In this document: one piece after another, positions 1-7,723 of the stretch | Numbering within the stretch: position 1 is the first letter of the stretch | Layout: each line of letters opens with the position of its first letter | Source of the DNA: Burkholderiaceae bacterium | GTDB taxonomy: Bacteria; Pseudomonadota; Gammaproteobacteria; Burkholderiales; Burkholderiaceae_E | Length of the DNA stretch: 49,324 bases | NCBI GenBank assembly: GCA_019635275.1 | Contig: JAHBZV010000019.1 | Span: forward strand, 1-49,324 | Reading direction: 5' to 3' | The notes under the pieces: model-generated | What the model was told of the DNA's origin: nothing | Database searches by the model: none | Seen by the model: the letters and a program-made list of their open reading frames with translations, nothing else | Made by a program: the position numbers and the translations under genes

Positions 1-1416
1 GGCCTGACCGCCAGCTCGCCGACGTTCGCGCTCGACCTGATGCAGGCCTGGCGCGCGGCGCTCGCCAACGACGCGCAACTGGCCAGCGCCCGCTCGCAGC
101 TGCAGGCCACGCGCGAGCGCGTGCCGCAGGCGCGCGCCGGGCTGCTCCCGTCGGTGAACGCCACCGCCGCGATCAATCCGCAGAGCGTCGACACCAACGT
201 GGGGCCGACCCGCGACTTCACCGCGCGCACCTACGCGATCCAGCTCAGCTATCCGCTGTTCCGGATGCAGAACGTCGAGTCCTTCGAGCAGAGCAAGCTG
301 CAGGTGGCCGCCGGCGAAGCGCAGTACGCGCAGGCCTCGCAGGACCTCGTGCTGCGCGTGTCGCAGGCCTACTTCGACGTGCTGGCCGCGCAGGACAACC
401 TGGACACGCTGCAGGCGCAGATGCGCGCGATCTCCGAGCAGCTCGCCGCGGCCAAGCGCAACTTCGAGGTCGGCACCGCCACCGTGACCGACCAGCAGGA
501 AGCGCAGGCGCGCTACGACCTCGCGTCGGCGCAGGAGATCGCGGCGCGCAACGACCTCGAGATCAAGCGCGCGGCGCTCGCGCAGCTGATCGGGCAGCCG
601 GTGGGCGAGCTCGACGTGTTGCGACCGGGCCTCACGCTCGAAGGGCCGCAGCCGGCGCGCGAGACCGACTGGACGCAGAACGCCCGCGACAACAACCTGC
701 TGGTGCAGCAGCAGCGCGTGGCCAGCGAGATCGCCAAGCGCGAGATCGACCGCCAGCGCTACGGGCACTATCCCACGGTCGACGTGGTCGGCGCGCTGCA
801 GCGCGCCGAGAACACCGCCTACAACTTCGTCGGCATCCGCAGCAACGCCGCAGTGATCGGGCTGCAGCTGTCGGTCCCGATCTACGCGGGCGGCGGCATC
901 GACGCGCGCGTGCGCGAGGCAGCGGCCTCGCACGAGCGTTCGCTGTCGGACCTCGAGAACGCGCGGCGCCAGGCCGAGCAGGGCGCGCGCCAGGCCTACC
1001 TGGGCCTGAACAGCGGGCTCGCGCAGGTACGCGCGCTCGAGGCGGCAGAGCGCTCGAGCCGGCTTGCGCTCGACTCGAACCTGCTCGGCTACCAGGTCGG
1101 CGTGCGGATCAACATCGACGTGCTGAACGCGCAGCAGCAGCTCTTCTCCACTCAGCGCGACCTCGCGAAGGCGCGCTACGACGCGCTGCTCAATGGCCTG
1201 AGGCTCAAGTCCACCGCCGGCGCGCTCGGCGAGCCCGACGTCGCGCAGGTCAACGCGCTGCTCGCGCCGCCGCAGCCGAAGCCGGCCGAGGGCGCGACCA
1301 CGACTCCGGCGCCCGCACCGGCCACGCAACCCGCGCCGCAATCGATGCCGTCCAAGCCGCCGGTGCCGGCGCCGGCCGTGCCGCCGACTACGGGTCGCCG
1401 CGTCGAGAAGCGCTGA
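1..1416 (+). CDS. TolC-family outer-membrane efflux/secretion channel (5' end outside window)
   Basis: The frame is open from the first base of the window, so the start codon and signal peptide lie upstream. About 471 residues are visible. The protein shows the two-fold repeat of OEP/TolC proteins: long alanine, glutamine and arginine-rich helices, with beta-strand segments such as YAIQLSYPLF near the N-terminus and GLQLSVPIYAGGG in the second half, followed by LNAQQQLFSTQRDLAKARYD. TolC forms a trimeric outer-membrane channel with a periplasmic helical barrel and works with inner-membrane transporters of the RND, ABC or MFS type. The C-terminal 50 residues are a proline/alanine-rich tail, a common variable end. 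It converges on waaA. No transporter partner is visible, so the substrate (drug efflux or type I secretion) cannot be assigned. The family call is strong. Confidence 0.93.
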   Translation, partial: GLTASSPTFALDLMQAWRAALANDAQLASARSQLQATRERVPQARAGLLPSVNATAAINPQSVDTNVGPTRDFTARTYAIQLSYPLFRMQNVESFEQSKLQVAAGEAQYAQASQDLVLRVSQAYFDVLAAQDNLDTLQAQMRAISEQLAAAKRNFEVGTATVTDQQEAQARYDLASAQEIAARNDLEIKRAALAQLIGQPVGELDVLRPGLTLEGPQPARETDWTQNARDNNLLVQQQRVASEIAKREIDRQRYGHYPTVDVVGALQRAENTAYNFVGIRSNAAVIGLQLSVPIYAGGGIDARVREAAASHERSLSDLENARRQAEQGARQAYLGLNSGLAQVRALEAAERSSRLALDSNLLGYQVGVRINIDVLNAQQQLFSTQRDLAKARYDALLNGLRLKSTAGALGEPDVAQVNALLAPPQPKPAEGATTTPAPAPATQPAPQSMPSKPPVPAPAVPPTTGRRVEKR

Positions 1417-1433
1417 TCGCGCACCGCTCCCGC

Positions 1434-1451
1434 GGCGGCTGAAGCGCCGCC
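1434..1451. terminator. Possible hairpin between convergent tolC and waaA
   Basis: A GGCGGC stem pairs with GCCGCC across a six-base loop in the 41-base gap between the two convergent stop codons. There is no T-run on either side, so this is at best a weak or factor-assisted bidirectional terminator. Confidence 0.3.
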
Positions 1452-1457
1452 CGACGT

Positions 1458-2780
1458 TCAGCCTCCCACAGCGCGCCGGTCGATGTACGGCGTCAGCGCC
1501 TGCAGCGTGCGCCCGGTGGCGCCCCGATGACGTCCGGCGAAGGCCAGTGCGCAATCGCTCATCGACTGCCGCCGCTCGCCGTCGAGCACGATCGCGAGCG
1601 CCTGCTCGACCGCCCTCGGCGCGTCCGCGACCCTGACCGCCGCCTCGGCCACGATCGCCTGCTCGGCCGCCTCGGCGAAGTTGAAGGTGTGCGGCCCGAC
1701 GATCACCGGCACGCCGGCCGCGCAGGCCTCGATCAGGTTCTGGCCGCCATGCGGCAGCAGCGAGCCGCCGATGATCGCCACGTCCGCGAGCCCGTACCAG
1801 GCGGCCATCTCGCCCATCGAGTCGCCCAGCAGCACCTGTGTGTCGAGTCCCTGGTTGTCGGAGAGGCGGCTGCGCCGCGCCATCCGAAATCCGCGCGCCT
1901 CGATCAGCGCCGCCACCTCGTCGAAGCGCTGCGGGTGCCGGGGCACGACGACCAGCAGCGGCGGGAAGCGGCTGGCCAGCGCCGGAGGCTGCAACGCGGC
2001 AGCCCATGCGTCGAGCAAAGCCGCCTCCTCGCCCTCCCGGGTGCTGGCCGCGAGGACGCAGAAGCGCGGCAACCCGGTCGAAGGCGACTTGGCCAGCCAT
2101 GCCGAGCGCCAGCGATGCCCGCGCGCCTCGAGCGCGGGCTCGGCGACGACGTCGAACTTCAGGTTGCCCAGCACCGGCACCGCGTGCCGCCCGAGCTGCG
2201 CCAGCCGGCGCGCGTCCGAATCGGTCTGCGCGAGCACCAGGTCGAGCGAGGCGAGCGCCGGCTGGATCAGCGCCCGCCAGCGGCGCGCCTTGCGCAGCGA
2301 CCGGTCGGATAGCCGCGCGTTGACCAGCGCCATCGGCACGCCTTCGCTGCGCGCGACCGCGACCAGGTTGGGCCACAGCTCGGTCTCGATCACGACGCCG
2401 ATCGTGGGCCGCCACGCACGCAGGAAGCGACGCACCGCGAACGGATAGTCGTACGGCAGATAGGCCTGTCGCACCGGCTGCCCCGCGAACAGCGACGCTC
2501 CGGCCTCGCGCCCGGTGGGGGTCATGTGGGTAACCAGCACTTCGCACCCCGGGTAGCGCTCGAGCAGCGCCGCGACCAGCGGCTGCGCCGCGCGCGTCTC
2601 GCCGACCGACACCGCGTGCAGCCAGACCAGCGGCTGCATGTCGGTGCGCTGCGCGTTCGCGCCGAAGCGCTCGCCGAGGTGGCGCAGGTATTCGGGCTGG
2701 CGGCGCGATCGCCAGAGCAGGTGGGCCAACACAAGCGGCATCGCCAGATACCAGGCGAGCGTGTAGAGCCAGCGGGCCAT
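1458..2780 (-). CDS. waaA: 3-deoxy-D-manno-octulosonic acid (Kdo) transferase
   Basis: WaaA transfers Kdo from CMP-Kdo to lipid IVA on the inner face of the inner membrane, the first step of LPS core assembly. The 440-residue length matches the family (about 420-450). An N-terminal hydrophobic membrane anchor (LYTLAWYLAMPLVLAHLLW) is followed by the conserved segment WLHAVSVGETRAAQPLV with its catalytic-region glutamate, then ETELWPNL. The C-terminal GT-B half carries GGSLLPHGGQNLIEACAAG, the nucleotide-sugar binding region. Translation starts at the ATG ending at 2780, only 53 bases from the divergent rmlB start, so the two genes must share a short promoter region. Its neighbours are also envelope genes. 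The call is firm. Whether it adds one or two Kdo residues cannot be read from sequence. Confidence 0.96.
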   Translation of the reverse strand: MARWLYTLAWYLAMPLVLAHLLWRSRRQPEYLRHLGERFGANAQRTDMQPLVWLHAVSVGETRAAQPLVAALLERYPGCEVLVTHMTPTGREAGASLFAGQPVRQAYLPYDYPFAVRRFLRAWRPTIGVVIETELWPNLVAVARSEGVPMALVNARLSDRSLRKARRWRALIQPALASLDLVLAQTDSDARRLAQLGRHAVPVLGNLKFDVVAEPALEARGHRWRSAWLAKSPSTGLPRFCVLAASTREGEEAALLDAWAAALQPPALASRFPPLLVVVPRHPQRFDEVAALIEARGFRMARRSRLSDNQGLDTQVLLGDSMGEMAAWYGLADVAIIGGSLLPHGGQNLIEACAAGVPVIVGPHTFNFAEAAEQAIVAEAAVRVADAPRAVEQALAIVLDGERRQSMSDCALAFAGRHRGATGRTLQALTPYIDRRAVGG

Positions 2781-2833
2781 GCGTTGCGTCGGGCGTGCGC
2801 GCGATCGTGACGGGATTCGGTATTCTAGCCGGC

Positions 2834-3904
2834 ATGATCCTCGTCACAGGCGGCTGCGGCTTCATCGGCTCGCGATTCGTGCTCGACTGGCTCGCCACGC
2901 ACGAAGAGCCGCTGGTCAACCTCGACGCGCTCACCTACGCCGCGAGGCCCCAGGCGCTTGCGACGCTGCGCGGCGATCCTCGCCATACCTTCGTGCACGG
3001 CGACATCCGCGATCGCGCGCTGCTCGACTCCCTGCTCGCCCGCCACCGACCACGTGCAATCGTCCACCTGGCCGCCGAAACCCACGTCGATCGCGCGATC
3101 GCCGACGCAAGCGCGTTCGCACAAAGCAATACGCTAGGTACGTTGACGCTGCTGCAGGCCGCGCAGGCGCATCTGCAGGCGCGACCGGCAAGCGAAGCCG
3201 CAGCTTTCCGCTTTCTTCACTGCTCGACCGACGAGGTGTTCGGCTCGCTCGGCCCCGACGACGCGCCCTGCGACGAACTGGCCCCGTACCGGCCGCGTAA
3301 CCCGTATGCCGCCTCGAAGGCCGCCGCCGACCACTTCGTCGCCGCGTTCCATGTCACGCACGGCCTGCCGACGCTGGTCACGCGCGGCTCGAACACTTAC
3401 GGCCCCGGGCAGCATCGCGAGAAGCTCGTCGCGCTGGCGATCTCGCGGATCCTGGCCGGCGACCCGGTTCCTCTGTACGGAGACGGGCTCGCGGTCCGCG
3501 ACTGGCTGCACGTCGGCGACCATGTCGCCGCGCTGGTGGCGGCGCTCGAGCGCGGCACGCCCGGCCAGACCTACAACGTTGCGGGGCACCAGGGGCTGAC
3601 GAACCTGGAGCTGATCGGGCACCTCGTCACCGCCATCGAAGTCGAGACGCGCGACCGCGAGGCCCGCGGCACGAGTGGAAACGGCAGGCCGCTGGCGCCG
3701 GCCGCGACCGGCCGCCATGTGATGCGCTGGATTCGCTTCGTCGCCGACCGGCCCGGTCACGATCGACGTTACGCAATGGACGATCGCAAGCTGCGCAGCG
3801 AGACCGGTTGGGCGCCCCGGATCGCGCTCGACGCAGGCCTGCGCGAGACCGTCCGGGCGGCGCTGGACACCCCGGGCGCGTACGACGGAGCCGACGCGCG
3901 ATGA
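2834..3904 (+). CDS. rmlB (rfbB): dTDP-glucose 4,6-dehydratase
   Basis: RmlB converts dTDP-D-glucose to dTDP-4-keto-6-deoxy-D-glucose, step two of dTDP-L-rhamnose synthesis in the cytoplasm. The protein has 356 residues and belongs to the extended short-chain dehydrogenase family. It shows the NAD motif GGCGFIGS near residue 7, the catalytic CSTDEVFGS segment, the YAASK active-site tetrad element, and the C-terminal DRPGHDRRYAMD signature typical of RmlB. The ATG at 2834 was chosen over an in-frame ATG 13 codons upstream because the family begins MILVTGG. Before DRPGHDRRY there is an arginine-rich stretch of about 25 residues (around ETRDREARGTSGNGR) that is longer than usual. The stop overlaps the next start in an ATGA junction, so rmlB, rmlC and rmlD are probably co-transcribed and translationally coupled. 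Confidence 0.96.
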   Translation: MILVTGGCGFIGSRFVLDWLATHEEPLVNLDALTYAARPQALATLRGDPRHTFVHGDIRDRALLDSLLARHRPRAIVHLAAETHVDRAIADASAFAQSNTLGTLTLLQAAQAHLQARPASEAAAFRFLHCSTDEVFGSLGPDDAPCDELAPYRPRNPYAASKAAADHFVAAFHVTHGLPTLVTRGSNTYGPGQHREKLVALAISRILAGDPVPLYGDGLAVRDWLHVGDHVAALVAALERGTPGQTYNVAGHQGLTNLELIGHLVTAIEVETRDREARGTSGNGRPLAPAATGRHVMRWIRFVADRPGHDRRYAMDDRKLRSETGWAPRIALDAGLRETVRAALDTPGAYDGADAR

Positions 3905-4479
3905 AGCTGCACACCGCGCATCGTGCCGGGTGGGCCCTGTTCGACGCCCGCGTCCATCGAGACGATCGCGGCTGGCTGATGGAGGCGCTGCGGCTCGACG
4001 TCCTGCGCAGCCACGCGGGCCCGGTCGAGATCGCCCAGCAGAACGTCAGCCGCAGCCACCGGGGCGTGCTTCGCGGCCTTCACTATCAACTCGGAGCGCC
4101 GCAGGGCAAGCTGGTGCAGGTACTCGAAGGTCGAATTCACGACGTCATCGTCGACCTTCGCCGCCATTCGCCCACATTCGGCACGAGCTTCGCCTTCGAC
4201 CTGAGCGCCGACCTGCCCCGGCTGCTCTGGGTGCCGCCCGGTTTCGCGCACGGCGTGCTGGCGCTGGAGGACAGCCTGATGTCGTACGCGCTGACGTGCG
4301 CCTGGGACGCGCGGCTCGATCGGGCGATCCGGTGGAACTCGCCGGATCTGTCGATCGCATGGCCACTCGATGGCATCGATCCGATCGTGTCGGCGCGCGA
4401 CCGCGACGCGCCGACGTTCGACGAGGCCGAACTGTTCGAGCCGGGCGCGCTCGCCGGGCCCCTCCCCGGCGATGAATGA
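3901..4479 (+). CDS. rmlC (rfbC): dTDP-4-dehydrorhamnose 3,5-epimerase
   Basis: RmlC epimerises C3 and C5 of dTDP-4-keto-6-deoxyglucose, giving dTDP-4-keto-L-rhamnose. The 192-residue protein is the usual length for this cupin-fold enzyme. Key elements are NVSRSHRGVLRGLHYQ with the catalytic histidine, GKLVQVLEGRIHDVIVDLR, and LLWVPPGFAHGVLALED. The start at 3901 gives the four-base ATGA overlap with rmlB and removes a non-homologous upstream extension. The stop in turn overlaps the rmlD start, consistent with one operon. Confidence 0.96.
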   Translation: MKLHTAHRAGWALFDARVHRDDRGWLMEALRLDVLRSHAGPVEIAQQNVSRSHRGVLRGLHYQLGAPQGKLVQVLEGRIHDVIVDLRRHSPTFGTSFAFDLSADLPRLLWVPPGFAHGVLALEDSLMSYALTCAWDARLDRAIRWNSPDLSIAWPLDGIDPIVSARDRDAPTFDEAELFEPGALAGPLPGDE

Positions 4480-5404
4480 CCGCGTCGAGGCGCCCGGTCG
4501 CGTGCTCGTGCTCGGAGCGAGTGGCCGGCTGGGCGGCGCGATCGCCGCATCGCTGCTGCGTCGGCTTCGCGGGCACGTCGCGACGCCGTCGCGCGAGGAA
4601 CTGGCGCTCGACCTGGCAGCGCCCTCCGAAGCGGTGGCCCGCTGGATCGCGCAGTGGCGCCCCGATACCGTCGTCAACTGCATCGCGATCGGGGATGTCG
4701 ACCGGTGCGAGATCGAGCCGGCCCTCGCGCACCAGGTCAACGCCGAGTTGCCGGCTGCGATCAGCCGCGCGTGCGCCCGCGCCGGGGCGAGGCTGATCCA
4801 CTTTTCGACCGATTTCGTCTTCGACGGGGCCTTGCGCCGGCCTTATCGCGAGGACGACGTGGCGCGCCCGCTCTCGGAGTACGGCCGCTCCAAGCTGGCC
4901 GGTGAACGTGCGATCGCCGACACCGGTTGCGCGCACTGGGTCTTTCGCGTCAGCTGGCTGTACGGCGCGCAGCACCGCAACCTCGCCGCGGACCTGCTCG
5001 CCCCGGCGAACGCCGGACGAATCTTCAGCTTGGCGACCGATCGGGTAGGCGTGCCCAATCCGGTGCAACTCGTCGCTGCCGAAGTGGCCGGCTGCGTTGC
5101 GCGCGATCGGACATCGGTCGAAAGACCGCCCTCCGGCCTCTATCACCTGTCTTGCCACGGTGCGACGACCTGGCACGCGTTCGGATTGGCCTTCGTTCGC
5201 GAGGCGATCCGGGCCGGCCGCCTCGCCCCCGATCGCGCGCCCGGCATCGAAGGCATCGTGGAAGCGTCGCTCGGCCGGCCGGCCCGACGACCCGAGTGGT
5301 CGGCGCTCGACCCCTCGCACTACGAACGGGTCTTCGGTCGCCGGTTGCCCGATTGGGAAGACGCGATTGCGATGGCACTGTCGCCGGCGGATGCCCGCCC
5401 CTGA
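4472..5404 (+). CDS. rmlD (rfbD): dTDP-4-dehydrorhamnose reductase
   Basis: RmlD reduces dTDP-4-keto-L-rhamnose to dTDP-L-rhamnose using NAD(P)H, the final step of the pathway. The 310-residue sequence has the Rossmann motif LVLGASGRLGGA near the N-terminus, the signature FSTDFVFDG, and the catalytic YGRSKLAGE with Tyr and Lys of the SDR family. The start at 4472 overlaps the rmlC stop by eight bases. The C-terminus ends ADARP, with no obvious terminator before the 266-base gap that separates it from rmlA. Confidence 0.94.
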   Translation: MNDRVEAPGRVLVLGASGRLGGAIAASLLRRLRGHVATPSREELALDLAAPSEAVARWIAQWRPDTVVNCIAIGDVDRCEIEPALAHQVNAELPAAISRACARAGARLIHFSTDFVFDGALRRPYREDDVARPLSEYGRSKLAGERAIADTGCAHWVFRVSWLYGAQHRNLAADLLAPANAGRIFSLATDRVGVPNPVQLVAAEVAGCVARDRTSVERPPSGLYHLSCHGATTWHAFGLAFVREAIRAGRLAPDRAPGIEGIVEASLGRPARRPEWSALDPSHYERVFGRRLPDWEDAIAMALSPADARP

Positions 5405-5670
5405 TTCGCGCGAGCCAGCCGAGCAGGTCCCACGCCAGCCAGCAGTGGCAGGTCGACCCTTGCATCAGGATTGCCGACGACGTCGACGAAGCAATCGAAA
5501 TCATCGAGAGTTCGGCATCGGAAGAGACGATCCGGAACGATCGACCGATAAACGACTGTGGTCTCGACTCGCAGCCGCCGTACCGCCAGATTTCGGAGCA
5601 TGCTTGATAATGTCGACCGACCCGCACCCAACGGCCCAGGTCGTAGCTTTTGCAGGCTCCACGACACGCG

Positions 5671-6561
5671 ATGACGACGACCCACCGCAAAGGCATCCTC
5701 CTGGCCGGCGGCTCGGGCACGCGGTTGCACCCGGTGACGCTGGCGGTCAGCAAGCAGTTGATGCCGGTCTACGACAAGCCGATGGTCTACTACCCGCTGG
5801 CCACCCTGATGCTGGCCGGCATCCGCGAGATCCTGGTCATCACCACGCCCGACGACGAGGGGCGGTTCCGCAAGCTGCTGGGTGACGGCAGCGCATGGGG
5901 AATCCGGCTCGAATACGCAGTGCAGCCGCGTCCGGAAGGCCTCGCGCAGGCCTACCTGATCGGCGAGCCATTCCTCGACGGCGCGCCCGGCGCGCTCGTG
6001 CTCGGCGACAACCTGTTCTACGGCCACGACCTCGCGCCCCGGCTGCAGGCGGCAGCCTCGAAGCATGATGGCGCGTGTATCTTCGCGTATCCGGTCAAGC
6101 ACCCGGAGCGCTACGGCGTCGTCGAATTCGACGCGCAAGGCCGCGCCGTCGGCATCGAAGAGAAGCCGCAGCACCCGAAGAGCCGGTACGCGGTCACCGG
6201 CCTGTACTTCCACGACGCCAGGGCGGTCGAATATGCAAGATCGCTCGCGCCGAGCGCCCGCGGCGAACTCGAGATCACCGACCTGAACCGCCGCTACCTC
6301 GAGGCCGGCACGCTCGAGGTGCAGCGCCTGGGACGCGGCGACGCGTGGCTCGACACCGGCACCCACGATTCGCTGCTCGAGGCGAGCCTGTTCATTCAGA
6401 CGCTGGAGAAGCGCCAGGGACTGAAGATCTGTTGCCCGGAAGAGATCGCCTGGCGGCAGGGCTGGATCGATTCGGGGCAGATGGCTGCGCTGGCGAAAGC
6501 GATGGGCGGCAACGAATACGGCCGCTACCTGCAACAGCTACTTGCGGAACACCTCGCCTGA
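5671..6561 (+). CDS. rmlA (rfbA): Glucose-1-phosphate thymidylyltransferase
   Basis: RmlA makes dTDP-glucose from dTTP and glucose-1-phosphate, the entry step of dTDP-rhamnose synthesis and usually its feedback-controlled step. The protein has 296 residues. It shows the nucleotidyltransferase signature [14 protein letters not shown] near residue 10, [12 protein letters not shown], the metal-binding LGDNLFYG, and EEKPQHPKS in the sugar-binding half. The start MTTTHRKG was chosen because homology begins there. It lies 266 bases beyond rmlD rather than immediately adjacent, so it may have its own promoter. A weak -10-like GATAAT occurs at about 5605-5610. Confidence 0.96.
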   Translation: MTTTHRKGILLAGGSGTRLHPVTLAVSKQLMPVYDKPMVYYPLATLMLAGIREILVITTPDDEGRFRKLLGDGSAWGIRLEYAVQPRPEGLAQAYLIGEPFLDGAPGALVLGDNLFYGHDLAPRLQAAASKHDGACIFAYPVKHPERYGVVEFDAQGRAVGIEEKPQHPKSRYAVTGLYFHDARAVEYARSLAPSARGELEITDLNRRYLEAGTLEVQRLGRGDAWLDTGTHDSLLEASLFIQTLEKRQGLKICCPEEIAWRQGWIDSGQMAALAKAMGGNEYGRYLQQLLAEHLA

Positions 6562-6636
6562 GGAGGAGTCCCTGCCCAGCCGCGCCTGTGGCAGTATCAC
6601 CGGCAGGCCCGCGAAACCCACCGGACGTACACGAAC

Positions 6637-6996
6637 ATGCCTCGTCGATCCTACGAAACCATCCGCAAGCAGATCGAGAAACTCGAAGCGCAGGCGCGCA
6701 AGCTCGAGGAGGCTGCGGAGCAAAAGAAGAAGCAGGCCGTCGCGCAGGTCGTCGCGCTGATGAAGAAACTCGGTGTGTCGCTCGAAGACATCGCCGGGGC
6801 CAGGCCTCGACGCACGCGCGCGGCGAAGACCGGCGCGAAGAAGCGCGCCGCGAAGAAGGGCGCCGCCCGCAAGCCGGTCGCGCCGAAGTATCGCAACGCG
6901 AAGACCGGCGACACCTGGTCGGGCCGCGGGCGCACGCCGCGCTGGCTCGCGGCGCTCGAGGCGCAGGGGAAATCGCGCGAGGACTATCGGGTCTGA
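6637..6996 (+). CDS. H-NS-like nucleoid-associated protein
   Basis: This 119-residue protein has a two-part layout. An N-terminal coiled coil (residues 1-48, KQIEKLEAQARKLEE) provides oligomerisation. After a lysine/alanine-rich linker comes the C-terminal DNA-binding motif YRNAKTGDTWSGRGRTPRWL, the AT-hook-like signature of betaproteobacterial H-NS/BpH3-type proteins. Such proteins silence AT-rich, often horizontally acquired DNA. The gene sits alone after rmlA on the same strand, 75 bases downstream, and its last 13 bases overlap the end of the convergent toxin gene. Whether it controls the neighbouring polysaccharide genes is inference only. Confidence 0.92.
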   Translation: MPRRSYETIRKQIEKLEAQARKLEEAAEQKKKQAVAQVVALMKKLGVSLEDIAGARPRRTRAAKTGAKKRAAKKGAARKPVAPKYRNAKTGDTWSGRGRTPRWLAALEAQGKSREDYRV

Positions 6997-7412
6997 AGTG
7001 CCGCGAACGGGTTGGCGACCGTCAACCCGTCGATTCGCTGTCCGTGCTGCAGATTCTCCGTATACAGCACGGTCGCCCCGGATTGCAGTGCCGCTCCCAC
7101 GATCAGCGCGTCCCAGAGCGAAATCTGCAACCTGCGAGTCAGGTCGATGCCGACAAGCACGAGTCCCGCATCGATCTGGACGACCGACAGCTCGGCGAGG
7201 CTGCGAACGGCGCGCTCCGCCTGCGCGTGGCCGACCGGCACGGCGAGCTTTTGCGTGACGGTGACGAAAAACTCCTGAAGCACTTGCGTGCTGACGGTAG
7301 CGCGGCCCGCATCGGCCTCCTGTCGAAGCAGCGAGCGAGCGAGCGCCCGCTTGTCTGGGGCATCGCCGTCGAACAGATAGACGAGGACGTTGGCATCGAA
7401 GAACGCCCTCAT
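6984..7412 (-). CDS. vapC: PIN-domain toxin of a VapBC-type module
   Basis: This 142-residue PIN-domain ribonuclease toxin has its acidic active-site residues visible: Asp6 in AFFDANVLVYLFD, Glu47 in TQVLQEFF, Asp101 in SLWDALIVGAA, and Glu119 in LYTENLQHG. The VapC family cleaves RNA, often tRNA, when released from its antitoxin. The ATG at 7412 shares its A with the TAA stop of the upstream antitoxin gene, so the pair is translationally coupled. The 3' end overlaps the H-NS-like gene by 13 bases. All catalytic positions appear intact, so the toxin is probably functional. The RNA target is unknown. Confidence 0.9.
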   Translation of the reverse strand: MRAFFDANVLVYLFDGDAPDKRALARSLLRQEADAGRATVSTQVLQEFFVTVTQKLAVPVGHAQAERAVRSLAELSVVQIDAGLVLVGIDLTRRLQISLWDALIVGAALQSGATVLYTENLQHGQRIDGLTVANPFAALQTR

Positions 7413-7645
7413 TACCGGCGCTCGTAGAGTTCGTCCCTCGTCCACGCGCGGTCCCCGCGTCGCGTCTGAACCTCGTTCGACAAGGCGATCAGGTCGGTGG
7501 CTGCGGCCGATTGTCCCCGATGCACGCCAGCGTAGGCCTCGAGCAATTCGCGAAGCACGGCATTCACCGACGAGCCTTGCTCGAGCGCGCGGATCCGCGC
7601 CTTCTTCAGGACTTCGTCATCGACGGTGATGGTGAGGTTGCTCAT
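7412..7645 (-). CDS. Ribbon-helix-helix antitoxin of the VapBC-type module
   Basis: The 77-residue protein begins LTITVDDEVLKKARIRALEQ, the strand and first helix of a ribbon-helix-helix (MetJ/Arc) DNA-binding domain, followed by SSVNAVLRELLEAYAG. The acidic, flexible C-terminus (TRDELYERR) would wrap the toxin. The start at 7645 was preferred over a codon seven residues upstream because the family begins at this point. It ends in a TAATG junction with the toxin. A pair of direct repeats upstream (7693-7719) is the likely operator for autorepression by the antitoxin-toxin complex. Confidence 0.87.
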   Translation of the reverse strand: MSNLTITVDDEVLKKARIRALEQGSSVNAVLRELLEAYAGVHRGQSAAATDLIALSNEVQTRRGDRAWTRDELYERR

Positions 7646-7692
7646 CTGCGATCTCTGGGGGATCACGACGGCGGGTGTCGCTCGACTACCCC

Positions 7693-7719
7693 GTGTAACA
7701 CAGAATCAGTGTAACACAG
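7693..7719 (-). promoter_or_regulatory. Direct-repeat operator candidate upstream of the VapBC-type pair
   Basis: GTGTAACACAG occurs twice, at 7693-7703 and 7709-7719, with a 16-base period. The core of each copy, GTGTaACAC, is itself palindromic. The repeats lie 48-74 bases upstream of the antitoxin ATG, in the otherwise featureless gap before the phosphomannomutase gene. Paired short sites at a fixed spacing are the usual target of ribbon-helix-helix antitoxins. No convincing -35/-10 pair could be assigned. Confidence 0.6.
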
Positions 7720-7723
7720 GGAT

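Noticed and set aside
1176-1424. Small minus-strand frame at the end of the tolC-type gene
   Set aside because: It is antisense to the proline-rich tail and has no ribosome-binding site or homology pattern.
2781-2833. Shared promoter of waaA and rmlB
   Set aside because: TAGAAT-like and TTG-like hexamers exist, but no pair had a credible 16-18 base spacing, so no promoter is claimed.
5320-6534. Long minus-strand open frame antisense to rmlD and rmlA
   Set aside because: It overlaps firmly identified plus-strand genes, has no recognisable domain, and open antisense frames are common at this GC content.
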